DNA of 64,000 nucleotides from Procambarus clarkii (lineage: Eukaryota; Arthropoda; Malacostraca; Decapoda; Cambaridae), in assembly GCF_040958095.1 (NCBI RefSeq), contig NC_091176.1, positions 42,339,165-42,403,164 on the forward strand. The letters run 5' to 3'. Below the pieces are notes generated by a model. That model worked only from the letters and a program-made list of their open reading frames with translations. It was not told where the DNA came from and ran no database searches. How positions within the stretch are numbered: position 1 is the stretch's first letter; every line of letters starts with the position of its first letter. Position numbers and translations under genes: made by a program. Below are positions 46,801 to 59,494 of this stretch, piece by piece.

Positions 46801-47320
46801 TTGATTGATTAATGAAGATTAAGCCATCCAAAAGGTGGCACAGGCATGAATAGCCCGTAAGTGGTGGCCCTTTTGAGCCATCAACAGTATCAATAGATGA
46901 TACTGGAGATCTGTGGAGGTGCGACTGCACCCTGCGTGACGGGAGATGTCTCCCATAACCAAGGAACACTTGGTAACCCCTTAAAGTATTATATAAATGC
47001 ATTTGCACCAGGTGACGGGAAGAGGACGGGTGGGCCACTGGGTGACGGGAAGAAGACCTGTCGGAAAATCCGACACCATTTAATAATATCAATGCAATTG
47101 CAGATAATATTGCTGCGTTGTATACACAAGTTAACCCATAGAAAATGTAACACTGGGTGTTACATTTTCTAACCCATAGAAAATTTGCACTGGGTGACGG
47201 GAAGTGGACCTGTCGGAAAATCCGACACCATTTAATAATATCAATGCAATTGCAGATAATATTGCTGCGTTGTATACACAAGTTAACCCATATAAAATGT
47301 AACTTGTAGTGGAATTTTCC
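46801..47320. repeat. Direct repeat block with minisatellite seed motifs
   Basis: About 90 bp beginning TGTCGGAAAATCCGACACC occur at 47,059 and again at 47,211. Each is preceded by GGTGACGGGAAG-type sequence that matches the 30-bp unit amplified 1.2 kb downstream. A reverse-complementary GTAACA/TGTTAC-type stretch lies between them. No ORF of interest. Confidence 0.7.
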
Positions 47321-48239
47321 GTCTATAGAAAACGGGATATCATTGCCACATACTATTATAAATTCACCAGCTATTCTGCTGGGAATTATTCTTAAATACA
47401 TTAGTCTTTGGACTTTACCATCATCATAACATCTCATTTCAATTAACTTAATTATCAATATTAAAATAGAGTAAATGTGACCCTTCTATCACTTACTGTC
47501 ATCTGGACAATGTAGGCCATTAGCGTCAGTGGTGAGGGAGTGGTTAGCCATTGTTGTTTAAGACCAGAGGCAGGGAGCAAATTCGGCTCCTGTTAATTTC
47601 TCTTGGACGAAGTGTTATGGAAACCAAAGGTCTTCCATCATCAACACGCTGTCAACATAATCAAGGAAAGTGTTCTGCCGAAACCCGTTTATCTAATCAT
47701 TTTTGGCCATTAATGTCAGTAGATAGGGCGACCGGTTAGAATGCGAACAGCCTCATAAAATAAGGTAATTAATCCTTGGTCTTTATGATTCATTGTACAG
47801 TGTTTTCTCTGATATAGCTGTCATATATTAGGATTCTGACTTTTAGCTAGCGCCCTTTTGACAGGTCAAGAAGAGGAAGCAAGTTTGTGTACCAGTTACT
47901 GGGTGATGGAAGCTGCCTCACAGAGGATAATTTGGTGTCTACATCCTAGTTATATCTGGTGAACTAAGGCCTGCTGTACAATAAGATAAGGAACCTCCTC
48001 AATGTATACTAATATATGTAGTTTAATACTGTAGTTTGATTGGCTGCATATATATAAATTCAATATAACCCCCCCCACTACTGTGTAGAGGATCGATTTG
48101 TGAGATTATTGCAGAAATAGTCAACTTAACATCATACAAATTGCTATCGAAATATATAAATTAACGTATATATAAATTCTATATAAATTCATATAAATTA
48201 AATAAATATAAATCTCACAGGTCGGTTCCCAGAGGACCA
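47321..48239. other. Non-repetitive sequence without recognised gene
   Basis: Short open frames only. A 62-codon frame at 47,551-47,739 lies in mixed-composition sequence and resembles nothing I know. I see no splice-flanked exon. Confidence 0.4.
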
Positions 48240-50283
48240 CCAGGTGACGGGAAGAGGGCGGGTGGGCCACCGGGTGATGGGAAGAGGGCGGGTGGGCCAC
48301 CGGGTGACGGGAAGAGGGCGGGTGGGCCACCGGGTGACGGGAAGAGGACGGGTGGGCCACCGGGTGACGGGAAGAGGGCGGGTGGGCCACCGGGTGACGG
48401 GAAGAGGGCGGGTGGGCCACCGGGTAACGGGAAGAGGGCGGGTGGGCCACCGGGTGACGGGAAGAGGGCGGGTGGGCCACCGGGTGACGGGAAGAGGACG
48501 GGTGGGCCACCGGGTGACGGGAAGAGGGCGGGTGGGCCACCGGGTGACGGGAAGAGGGCGGGTGGGCCACCGGATGACGGGAAGAGGACGGGTGGGCCAC
48601 CGGGTGACAGGAAGAGGGCGGGTGGGCCACCGGGTGACGGGAAGGCCACCGGGTGACGGGAAGAGGGCGGGTGGGCCACCGGGTGACGGGAAGAGGGCGG
48701 GTGGGCCACCGGGTGACGAGAAGAGGGCGGGTGGGCCACCGGGTGACGGGAAGAGGGCGGGTGGGCCACCGGGTGACGGGAAGAGGGCGGGTGGGCCACC
48801 GGGTGACAGGAAGAGGGCGGGTGGGCCACCGGGTGGCGGGAAAAGGGCGGGTGGGCCACCGGGTGACGAGAAGAGGGCGGGTGGGCCACCGGGTGACGGG
48901 AAGAGGGCGGGTGGGCCACCGGGTGACGGGAAGAGGGCGGGTGGGCCACCGGATGACGGGAAGAGGACGGGTGGGCCACCGGGTGACAGGAAGAGGGCGG
49001 GTGGGCCACCGGGTGACGGGAAGAGGACGGGTGGGCCACCGGGTGACGGGAAGAGGGCGGGTGGGCCACCGGGTGACGGGAAGAGGGCGGGTGGGCCACC
49101 GGGTGACGAGAAGAGGGCGGGTGGGCCACCGGGTGACGGGAAGAGGGCGGGTGGGCCACCGGGTGACGGGAAGAGGGCGGGTGGGCCACCGGGTGACAGG
49201 AAGAGGGCGGGTGGGCCACCGGGTGGCGGGAAAAGGGCGGTTGGGCCAAACGTGGCGGGAAGAGGGCGGGTGGGGCAAACGTGGCGGGAAGAGGGCGGGT
49301 GGGCCACCGGGTGGCGGGAAGAGGGCGGGTGGGCCACCGGGTGGCGGGAAAAGGGCGGGTGGGCCACCGGGTGACGGGAAGAGGGCGGGTGGGCCACCGG
49401 GTGACGGGAAGAGGACGGGTGGGCCACCGGGTGACGGGAAGAGGGCGGGTGGGCCACCGGGTGACGGGAAGAGGGCGGGTGGGCCACCGGATGACGGGAA
49501 GAGGACGGGTGGGCCACCGGGGTGACAGGAAGAGGGCGGGTGGGCCACCGGGTGACGGGAAGGCCACCGGGTGACGGGAAGAGGGCGGGTGGGCCACCGG
49601 GTGACGGGAAGAGGGCGGGTGGGCCACCGGGTGACGAGAAGAGGGCGGGTGGGCCACCGGGTGACGGGAAGAGGGCGGGTGGGCCACCGGGTGACGGGAA
49701 GAGGGCGGGTGGGCCACCGGGTGACAGGAAGAGGGCGGGTGGGCCACCGGGTGGCGGGAAAAGGGCGGGTGGGCCACCGGGTGACGAGAAGAGGGCGGGT
49801 GGGCCACCGGGTGACGGGAAGAGGGCGGGTGGGCCACCGGGTGACGGGAAGAGGGCGGGTGGGCCACCGGATGACGGGAAGAAGACGGGTGGGGCCACCG
49901 GGTGACAGGAAGAGGGCGGGTGGGCCACCGGGTGACGGGAAGAGGACGGGTGGGCCACCGGGTGACGGGAAGAGGGCGGGTGGGCCACCGGGTGACGGGA
50001 AGAGGGCGGGTGGGCCACCGGGTGACGAGAAGAGGGCGGGTGGGCCACCGGGTGACGGGAAGAGGGCGGGTGGGCCACCGGGTGACGGGAAGAGGGCGGG
50101 TGGGCCACCGGGTGACAGGAAGAGGGCGGGTGGGCCACCGGGTGGCGGGAAAAGGGCGGGTGGGCCAAACGTGGCGGGAAGAGGGCGGGTGGGGCAAACG
50201 TGGCGGGAAGAGGGCGGGTGGGCCACCGGGTGGCGGGAAGAGGGCGGGTGGGCCACCGGGTGGCGGGAAAAGGGCGGGTGGGT
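48240..50283. repeat. G-rich 30-bp minisatellite
   Basis: About 68 copies of a 30-bp unit containing GGTGGGCCACCGGGTGACGG and AAGAGGGCG. The plus strand has four or more GGG runs per unit, so it could form G-quadruplexes. Variant units (GGATGACGG, GGTGGCGG, CAAACGTGGCGG, GTGACAGG) recur in the same order about 919 bp apart: short unit GAAGGCCACC at 48,641 and 49,559; GCCAAACGTGG at 49,245 and 50,164. Thus it is a higher-order repeat of about 30.6 units. All frames are open because the unit is stop-free; no protein is implied. Confidence 0.95.
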
Positions 50284-52500
50284 AACCACCCAGTTTTCAT
50301 GATTTGTGCCTACAATTTCATGTCCTAGAAATTTCCATTGACTGTAGTGTCACGAGGTCCCACAGCATCGCTGGTAGCATAATCTTTCCCGTAAATCATC
50401 AATAAGCCACCTGGCCTCAACACGTGTCTAGGGGTACAGTGAGAGGCTACAATGTTAAACACTACCTGTTTCTAGGGGGAAATTATATACATGACACCGC
50501 TCTATATACAACACATATTCACATCTAGTAACTGAAATAATCATACCACTTGTCGGAAATTTCCGACACCCCCATTTACTAACCCCTAGTACTATAAGAT
50601 GAATTTATTTTGCTAGGAAATCAAATTTACTAACACTACTAACCAGTAGCGTAGTACAACTAAATTCTCCCTAACATTATTGCCGCTGTTTCATCAGCTG
50701 CCCAGTTTCTATGAGAACTAACTATTTATATAAATCAAATTAAACCCAGTCTAACCTTTGGTTCAATTTACTAAGTAATATCGACTGGAAATTGATTTAA
50801 TATATTAGAACAAAATTATACATCTGTTTCTAAATAAAGTTTCGCCAGCTGCGATCAGTGGATTCCAGGTAGGTAAATGTCGCAAACTGAATATCATCTA
50901 TATACAGTATATCAATTATTCATCTAACAACACTTCGGTTCAATAATAAACACAGCGGAAAACCGTCTGTTGATACCAGGAATGCGGTATTATGATGTAA
51001 AATAACGTCAGCAATGTTTTAATCAGATAGCAAACTAGAATAAAATATTGTGGCTTATATGCCAAGTTCATACTCAGTCTGGGATCCTATTGGCACGCAC
51101 GTCACTCCCACACTTGCCGAGAGACTTGGTTGAGGAGCAGCCATCTTGATCTGTGTCCAGAAGCTGGCTATTATCATTGTCTGTTATACGGATCGTCCGA
51201 GCATTATCGAGTCATTGACTTTGCTGCCAACTTCATCTGTCATTGTGGTCACTGCGTCCGGATGAATGAGAATACCATGTCACGGTTTATGGCCATATTT
51301 CGTGTTATAGGTTGTCCAATCGTTAAGCTGCTAGATCATTAAAGAACACCAGTAAGCCTGTTTCCCCAGTCAACCCGCCTTTCCATGTATATTAGTGGAA
51401 AAAACTAGTAGGCATGTCGAAATTACATACTATAAATTTTACAGAGTGGCGTCTGTCTATGAGAGAAGATTGTTCTTTCTGGTGAATCACAGGTCTGCCA
51501 CGAAAACACGCCCAGACAATATTAGACTGGTTACGGAAGGCTGTCTGATGCATTCTCCTTAATCTTAACTGGTTGACAACTAAGACATTGTTTCTAATTA
51601 TAATATTGTAGTTAGTCTACTAACTCTATAATAGGGATTTACTAATGAAATTTATTATTGAAATTATTTCAACATTGATGTATTCCGGTTCCCACATTAT
51701 TAGTTTCTACCCCCCCCCCCACCCCAAAAGGTGTACAGGGGAAATAATCCAAATATCATTTAGAAGTTTTTACAGTCCACTTCTCTAATATTTATTTGAA
51801 TCAATTATTTACTTTATTATTATATCAGATTATGTGTTGGAGAATTTTCCCCCACATTTGTTATGGTCCTTCGACCCAAGATAATACAGAACCGGTTCGT
51901 GCCCATAAAATATTTTTTATGGTTCTTCGAACCGGGATGGTCTAGAGATCTAGACTATTATTAAATATCAGTGTAACAAATAAACTAACAAATTATTAAC
52001 AGTAAAACAAGTTACTAACTTATTAGAAACAACTCATCATTTTTTAACTCCAGTGCATGCAGTAGTGTCACTAATATTATAGTAATATAGTTCCAAACCT
52101 TTATATAGGTAAATCAGGAACTAAATAAAATTTATCAATATAATACGCAGTACAGATATATGCTGCTAAATTTAATGCAGCATTTCGTACGTCACATCTG
52201 CTAAAATTAATGTTGTTTTAAATCGGCAGAGTTGAAGCACATTATAAAATCCCACCAACTTGTGAATAAACCCCTCACATAAAATTATCCGATATTTGGG
52301 TAGGTTATTTTCGCGTGAATCACTAATAATTAATAAACTTTAAACAAGTAATAGAACTGATGAGAAGTTACCAACACTTATCATATTATATCTCTTTGAT
52401 TAAGAGTCTTACCAGGAGTTAGGCTATCCACAATTAAATTAATATTTAAAGGCAATCAGTAGACCGCCACATATCATATCCTAACTCAGTTAATTTACAA
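50284..52500. other. Possible LTR and leader of a BEL/Pao-type element
   Basis: An 18-bp palindrome TGTCGGAAATTTCCGACA at 50,551-50,568 opens a long non-coding AT-rich stretch. The same opening (TGTCGGAAAATCCGACACC) occurs at 47,059 and 47,211, which suggests an LTR end with TG. No second long copy was found in the window, so paired LTRs cannot be shown. The 70-codon frame at 51,130-51,342 is unsupported. A C-rich run lies at 51,712-51,720. Confidence 0.35.
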
Positions 52501-52553
52501 CAACAATTCACGTAACCATCTCCATCTCTGCTAGGCTAAGGCTTGATGTATAA

Positions 52554-53090
52554 ATGGCAATAGTGGGGCAAAGTCAGCTGCCCACAACACTGAGTCACAT
52601 ACCTAACACTGAAGTGAAAATATTTAGGTCTCCTGGAGCAACAGCTCGTAACTTTTATAACGATCCTGTATTAACACCAGCTTTAGACTGGCCACACCAT
52701 CTAACAATTATTTATCTTGGTAGCAATGATATACATCCAACTCGACACCCAGCCGAAACACTTAATAATCTCAGAAATATAATCAATTCCTTTTAGGAAA
52801 ATAACTGCAAAGTTGTCTTTACTTTAGTGGAACCTCTGCAACCAATAAGCAGTAATTGTTGGGGAGTAAGTCCAGAATTTTACAAACGTGCAGCCAACTA
52901 TATAAATTTTCGGCTAAGAAGAAGGGTGAGACTGGAGGCTACCTACATACAGTTTTCTGCTAGACCATTTCGTGAAAACCTTGCTCCAGACGGAGTACAC
53001 TTGTCATGAGAGTCTAGGACACATGTGGCCAACAAATTAATCAATACAATTAACCATCACAGGAGATTGTGGCAAGAAAGCAAACATTAA
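52554..53090 (+). pseudogene. SGNH-hydrolase-like fossil
   Basis: Two frames separated by one in-frame stop (52,794-52,796) read as one domain. Block I appears as VGQSQL (GDS-type motif with Q in place of D). IYLGSNDI fits the GxND block III and APDGVHLS fits the DxxH block V. A further stop lies after VHLS. SGNH/GDSL-like esterases occur in the first ORF of several retrotransposons, so this is more likely element-encoded than host. It lies ~660 bp upstream of a BEL/Pao-type Gag remnant and may belong to the same element. It is inactive as it stands. Confidence 0.55.
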
Positions 53091-53750
53091 CTAGTATATA
53101 TATAAATGTCACTCATGTATTTCCTATAACTGTGTATTTTCTTGTATAAACAAAAATCACAAAACCCAAAAACATAGCACTATTGTAAATTTACATATTA
53201 TTATTATTGTATTATATGCCAACCCATATAAGGTAGGATTTCTTAGACTGGAATTGTACTGAAGCATGTACAACTCTTCATGCTAATACTAATAACCACA
53301 CTAATAATCCATTTTTAGTAACCACCTAGTTAGGTAGGCTTAATATCAGACTAGTGCTGTATCCAGCAGTACTGGTTAATCAACATTTAATAATGTGCAG
53401 ACCCTAAATAGGGTGGGACTCATTAATCACACGAATTGTGTGCTCATATCTTTATCATATCTAATTGTGTTCATCTTTGAGTGTTACGAAGTACCACTAC
53501 CCATCCGAAGGCAAATGAGAAGGACTAACCCTAGGAATCTCCTGTAGGGATACAGAGCATTATTCAAATCTAATATATAATTAATCTTTAATCTGGATGC
53601 CAACCCCCACAAGAGGTAGGATTTATATAGCCCAATGTAGAAACTAAATACTAGATATTATCATAATAAAATCTGCTCTACATATATGAGCAGGTAACTT
53701 AGTTAAAATAATAGTCATTAAGCCCTATAAGGCTCGAACCCATAGCCGAC

Positions 53751-55290
53751 ATGGCTACACCAGAAAAGGTAGAACTAGTTTTGAAAGACCTTAAAAGTCA
53801 CCTGACAAGGCTACTCAACAAATGTGACAGCTGGATAGAAGTGTATCCAGTTGATGTCATGATGCTAAAATTCTCCGCTAAGATGGCTAGCCAAAAATTC
53901 GAACAAGTAAAAGAAATGATAACATAGGTGCACTCAATGTCAGTAACACTAACCCAGATGAAATAGATCTAATCATATCTGACCTAGCCAACTATGAAGA
54001 TTAAATTCAGGCCAGGTTAAATCACTATAATAAGGTGCTGGCAACAGAGAATATTCATGCAGGGCAGAATCCCTTTAGCAGCAAACTCACACCAAAGCAA
54101 GCTCACAGCTCATCAGATAAAATAAAAGAGCTGAATCAATATGAGGATACTCCTCTAATAAAGTTAGATCCGTATGCAGGCGATGAGTCACAATAACGTG
54201 GCTAAAGTATGTTGTCCAGATCACACACTAGAAGGTGAAGAGACGACGACGTTTCGGTCCGTCCTGGACCATTCTCAAGTCGATTGTGACTTGAGAATGG
54301 TCCAGGACGGACCGAAAACGTCGTTGTCCCTTCACCTTCTAGTGTGTAGTCTGGTCAAAAGTTAGATCCCTTCACTGGATCAATAATTGAGGTTAAAATT
54401 CATTCTCTGCATCCTCATCTAATACAGCTTTACCTAATGGCTCACTTACAGAAACTGAACAGTTTTCAGAAGCTTTATCCACATATTCTATGGATTCCGA
54501 GAACTAAATACATGAGGCTACTGAACTATTATGCCTCCAAAGTAAACATAAGGGAGTAAATAAAGCAGAGGCTGAAGCTGAAATTACAGCTGAAGCTAAA
54601 CAAGAAACTTTAAACCAAAATAGTGGTAGTCCTAATCACCCAAACCAGCCTTCTAAGGTAATGCTGACAATGATAGTCCTAATCAAGCAATTCAGCTCCC
54701 TAGGAAATGTGCTGACAAAGAGAGGGCTATCATATCACTCGTACACCAGTTACTGGACTTAATCCAGCCAGATCAATCAGTTGACTTCTTTGCAAGCCAT
54801 TAGCCTAAAACTTAAGCAACTGTTAAAATCATTCAGCAGTGAAGTGGATCAACCCACTGCCGAGTGGATGACTAAAATTGTCATTCAAAAAAAATTGTCC
54901 AACGGGGTGCTAGACGAGTTATATCCATATAAAAATAACACCATCCTGACAATGCAGGATATCACTGAAGGTTTGTGTTCTGTTGTAAAGAAAAAACAGC
55001 AAACCCGGCACTTAAAGCCTATTACTAAATCTACAGAAACAGTACCCACAACAAATTCTTTAACCGAACCTCCTAAAGTGACACGATCATTAAGTAATAC
55101 AGGTACTAACAATCAGTCTAACACTAGAAGGTCAAACACTGATTTATCAGTGAGACCTAAGAGTACAACAAGTACTCCCAAGAAACAACAGCCAAACACT
55201 TCCACACCAAGGTGGAAGAAACAAGGCAGTAGGAGCATGAAAGCAGCAAATCCCTCAAAACCTGTAGTTATTGTTTCACCTAACCGGTGA
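53751..55290 (+). pseudogene. BEL/Pao-like Gag remnant
   Basis: Starts MATPEKVELVLKDLKSHLTR and continues through broken frames (stop near 53,925, others after 54,000). A 509-bp open segment follows at 54,781-55,290 (KLKQLLKSFSSEVD, DELYPYKNNTILTMQD, then a Ser/Thr/Lys-rich tail). The layout of helical N-terminal Gag, middle, basic tail and then a zinc knuckle is that of BEL/Pao retrotransposons. It is interrupted by a SINE-like insertion at 54,172-54,358. Confidence 0.55.
54172..54358. mobile_element. SINE-like fold-back insertion in the Gag remnant
   Basis: A 187-bp insert flanked by an 11-bp duplication AAGTTAGATCC (54,161-54,171 less one base offset on the left; 54,359-54,369 on the right). 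Inside, two ~72-bp arms (about 54,208-54,280 and 54,287-54,357) are reverse complements around a ~6-bp loop and carry GACGACGTTTCGGTCCGTCC. A single-arm relative lies at 46,436-46,556. Confidence 0.75.
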
Positions 55291-55459
55291 CCCTTAAGCA
55301 TGCTGTAGGCTGGGGGTTATGTCTGTTTTGCCCATCAAAATCATTCCTTATATCACTGAACAATTTTATCCTAACAGAGACATCCGAGTCAGATGACTCA
55401 AGCAATTACACAGATGCACCAGGTGTCTCAAACCAATACTAACAACTGTGTGAGACCCC

Positions 55460-56147
55460 ATTAAACACATGCAATAGGTGTCGAAGGGGCCAGCATCATG
55501 CTGCACTGTGCAAGTATACTAAATCAAAATATTCTAACCCCGGGGTGAGAGATAGAAATTCCACCCAAGTACAGCGCTGCAAGGTGCGAGAAAATTACAG
55601 CATACAGTCACCAACATCTCAAGTTAATGCAACAGTGCCCACTGCCCAACTCCTAGTCAAGAATAAAGGGACCAAGATCGCCATTTGTGGCCTATTTGAT
55701 CAAGGTTGCCAGAAAACCTTTATCACACAGAAAGCGGCAGAGGCACTTAAACTTAAACCAGTAACACAGGTTAAATTAAACCTGTCAGTGTTAATGATAA
55801 ACAGAGGACCCCAAGACTACACAGTAGTCCAGTCACTAGTATGTCTAGGCGCTTATATCCGACCTATCCAGGTCATAGTAGTCGATCAAATCCCTTTTGA
55901 CCTAAATGTTAAGGGTCTAGGGAAAACAGCCAGATTTCTACAGAAAAATGGAGTCAAATTTGCTGACAGCAAGATAACATCTGACCGCCTCATCAATATT
56001 GGTCTACTTGTACGGGCAGACCACTACTACCAGTTTATTACTGGACAAACCAAACAACAGAGCATGAACCTGTTGAGATCAGCAGGAGGCTATCTACTTA
56101 CAGGTACAGTTTTAAACCTGAAGAAGCCTATGCCTGCTGACAATTGA
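55460..56147 (+). pseudogene. BEL/Pao zinc knuckle and aspartic-protease region
   Basis: From about 55,476 the frame reads CNRCRRGQHHAALC, a CxxCxxxxHxxxxC zinc knuckle, then a 200-codon open stretch of the DUF1758/Pao peptidase type. That stretch has AICGLFDQGCQKTFI (a variant of the LxDxGSxxTFI active site, with Cys for Ser), KLNLSVL and PFDLNVKGLG. The preceding knuckle half (CTRCLKP) is in another frame. No reverse transcriptase follows, so the element is truncated after the protease. Confidence 0.7.
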
Positions 56148-56966
56148 TGTTAATAGAAAATTAAACTGTCAGCTGAATATAAATCTCTAGCAACCAAGCA
56201 TAAAGGAGAAAACAGCTGACTAAATAAAACACAGATTGAGTTTGGTACAAATAATATTAGCTGAGATGTTTCTATGCATCTCGGTAGATAATCGGTGGCC
56301 AGCAGCCTAAAAGTTGCAAGTCACAGCGACCAAGCCTCTGACCCCACTGTAGACCCAGAACTATTCTCGGTGGTAATAATTGACCACATTCAGTCCTTTA
56401 AGCAAAATACAAAAAATAAAGCTAGAAAATCTAGCACCCAAGGAATTTCGTGGGAAGATGAAGTCATAAAGAAACTTTCCATACCTGCAAATCCTACAGG
56501 GATAAAAGTCTAATACAAGCTGGCACCTAAGGTCAGCCAACAAAGTCTTTGATTAGTCTTCACAAGAAGACCGCAGTTAAAATGCTTTCGGGTAATTCTT
56601 CACAAGAGAAGACCAAAACCCCACGAAATTTCTCTGAACTACGAGCTTAGTAATCCACCTGATTAAATTTTACCTGCAGGATTGCATCAGTTTTGTTTTT
56701 GGCTATTTCTTTCTGGTTTCTACCCTTAAGCAACCTTAGAAACATTTTTAAAGATGCATCTTATCTCAAGCAAAATTTAAAACTTACAATAGCTTGTAGG
56801 AGAACTCTAACCAGAGATCAATAAATTGTGAAACATATAGATTGGGATGATCCATTACTAAATATTGTTCGTAGTAATCATGAGTCAAATTCTCTCCATA
56901 ACCTTAAGTTTCTCATAACATAATAAACATAAAAAAACTATTAATTAATTATTAACACGAGCCAAA
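56148..56966. other. Non-coding sequence with interspersed repeat
   Basis: Contains AAGTCACAGCGACCAAGCC near 56,320, the motif family also seen near 430 and 60,360. Nothing else recognised; short open frames at 56,295-56,513 lack support. Confidence 0.4.
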
Positions 56967-57203
56967 GGCACACCCCTCCCGAAGCTGCCGCCAGAAACGA
57001 CGCAATGCTGCGTCGTTACTGGACTACCCTCTAGTAAACAAATAATGCAGTGCTGAGTCGTTACCGAGCCAAAGTGTTAAGTCACTTTGGCTCTGTAACG
57101 ACTCTGCGCTGAGTTGTTCGTTTACTAGTGGGTTGTCCAGTAACGACGCAGCATTGCGTCGTTTCTGGTGGCAAATTGGCAGCAGCTTCGGTAGGGGTGT
57201 GCC
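56967..57203. mobile_element. 237-bp fold-back element
   Basis: The ends GGCACACCCCT and AGGGGTGTGCC are exact reverse complements and pairing extends through ~100 bp per arm with a few gaps, around TTAAG near 57,077. Each arm carries an internal near-palindrome ACGACGCAATGCTGCGTCGT. No ORF. It directly abuts a diverged satellite. It may be a MITE or a structured satellite subunit. Confidence 0.65.
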
Positions 57204-57852
57204 GTGGTTTTGGACGTCATATGCATATACACCTGTAGGGAATTTCATTGCGAATTACAATGATACCAAAATGAAAGACCTAGGACCAGAATTGAGGTAA
57301 CAAAGTTGAAAAGAGTATACCCATTTTATTGCTATTTATTAGTGCTCACTGCGGTAACGCACTGTCACGTTCTCTGTTTGCTGTGGGTAGGACACCGGGC
57401 TTTTGGACTTCATATTTGCATATACTCCTGTAGGGAATTCTATTACGAACACAGTGATACCAAAATGAAAGATCTAGGACGAGAATTGAGATTTCCAAAG
57501 TGAAGCGAGTGTACACATTTTATTGCTCTTGCGCACTCCTGGGTAACACGCTCTCACTTTCTCGCCTGGCTTTTGGGCTTTATATGCATTTAGTCCTGTA
57601 GAGAATTATATTGCGAACACATTGATATCAAATTGAAAAACCTAGGACGAGAATTGAAATGACCAAGTTGAAAAGAGTATACACATTTCGGTATAACCGC
57701 GCTCTCTCTTGTAATGAGAGGCACCTTGTGGTGGCGCAGCCCTCTTTTTCTGATAACTTTCATATTGTCGGCGGGTGGAGCGCGCCGCTGTTTTTGACAT
57801 TATATGCATATACTCCTGTTGGAAATTCTATTGCGAACATATTGATGTCAAA
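57204..57852. repeat. Diverged ~165-220-bp satellite, left part
   Basis: Repeated blocks with CATATGCATATA, CTGTAGGGAATT, TGATACCAAAATGAAAGA and AGGACGAGAATTGAG occur near 57,216, 57,408, 57,572 and 57,798. The series resumes after the LINE at about 59,495. Confidence 0.75.
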
Positions 57853-59494
57853 ACTGCCCTGCCAGTTTGGCTTCCGGTCCCAAAAGAGCACCAATGATGT
57901 AATCATTAGTCTCCGTGACGTAATCTACTCAGCCCTTGACAAAAATGAGTTTCCGATTGGACTCTTCATTGACCTAAGAAAAGCCTTTGATACTGTTAAT
58001 TACAACTACCTTTTACTTAAGCTCCAGCATTATGGAATCCGAGGCCTTGCCCTGGACTATATCCGATCCTATCTTAGTGACAGACACCAATATGTAACCA
58101 TCAATGATACAACCTCTTCCACTCTACCAATAACCGTTGGAGTGCCACAAGGCAGCATCTTAGGACCTCTTCTATTTCTTATATATATCAATGGTCTGCC
58201 TAATGTCTCTAATATTCTTAAACCTATATTATTTGCTGATGATACTACCCTCATCTATTCAGACCCCAACTCACATTCACTAAATAATGTTGTGAATAAT
58301 GAATTAAAAAAAAGTCCACTTATGGATGTCAACTAACAAACTAACACTAAACATAGAAAAGACCTACTACATCTTATTTGGAAGCAAATCATCGAATGCA
58401 ATTCAGCTACAGATAGACAACATTAACATCAGTAATAAAAATGATGGAAAGTTTCTTGACCTATTCCTAGACAAGAGACTCAACTTCAGCACCCACATTC
58501 AACACATAACTAAGAAAGTCTCTAAAACAGTTGGAATACTCTCCAAAATCAGATATTATGTTCCTAACTCTGCTCTCCTCTCACTATATTATGCACTAAT
58601 CTATCCCTATCCTAATTATGGTATCTGTGCATGGGGGTCTACCACTGCAAACCACCTTAAGTCCATTATCACCCAGCAAAAATCTGCTATCAGAATAATA
58701 ACAAACTCTGCTTTCAGACAACACTCAGCTCCATTGTTTAAATCCCTTAACTTGCTAAATATTAACTCCCTCCACACATTCTCTAGGGTGTCAACTACAT
58801 TTACAAAACCCTGTTCTTAAATGCAAACCATGCTCTGAAACTCTCCCTGGACAGATGTAATAGGACCATTATCACCACACCAGAAATAAATCTCTTTGAT
58901 ATTCTCAGGGTCAAACTTAATCTGTGTAAACACACTATGCAAATTAAGGGACCTAGTCTATGGAACTCACTCCCTAGTGAATTGAAAAGCTGTCAAACTT
59001 TTGCCTCGTTTAAAAACAAAAACAAAAAGTACATAATTTCATCTTCGTAGTTTCCTACACTGAGCTTTAAATTTGCTCTGTATCTAGTGTTACCCAATCT
59101 CCCAATCTTTATGTACTTAATCCAAACAACCTTATCATTGTGTTCATTGCTGTCTTCTTTTATGTGCTAGCCATATGCTGTATTGTGCCTGCTAAGTTTT
59201 GTTAAACTACCATTCAAGCTGTCATTGCAATCATTCTGAGCTACCTATGTGCTTTAATATACCTACAATTTTTCTCTCATCTCTTATTTTTTTCATGCTA
59301 TGTAACTGTTATCATTTTTATAAATTTTGCAAGTATTTACATACTTATAAGTTTCTTAGATTAAGGACCTGCCCGGAATGCTGCGCGTACTAGTGGCTTT
59401 ACAAGAATGTAATTATTATGCTATGTATCCTCACAAACCAAATGTACCTTCTTGTATATATATAAATAAATAATAAATAAATAAATAAATAAAA
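57853..59494 (+). pseudogene. 5'-truncated CR1/Jockey-type LINE inserted in the satellite
   Basis: The RT begins mid-domain (CQFGFRSQKSTND), then LFIDLRKAFDTVNY, GVPQGSILGPLLFLIYING and LFADDTTLI, the standard motifs A-C of a non-LTR RT. Frameshifts occur near 58,325 and 58,790. The C-terminal SLWNSLPSELKS phrase is still readable near 58,960. The 3' end is a (TAAA)n tail at 59,460-59,493, typical of these LINEs. Satellite sequence continues on both sides (CAAAA before, AAAATGA after), which marks the insertion point. Confidence 0.8.

Noticed and set aside
48121-50302. Pro/Arg-rich frames on both strands of the 30-bp minisatellite
   Set aside because: The 30-bp period equals ten codons, so any stop-free unit stays open; composition is purely repeat-driven.
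51130-51342. 70-codon Cys/His-containing frame
   Set aside because: No family resemblance, no splice context, and it lies in probable LTR or leader sequence.
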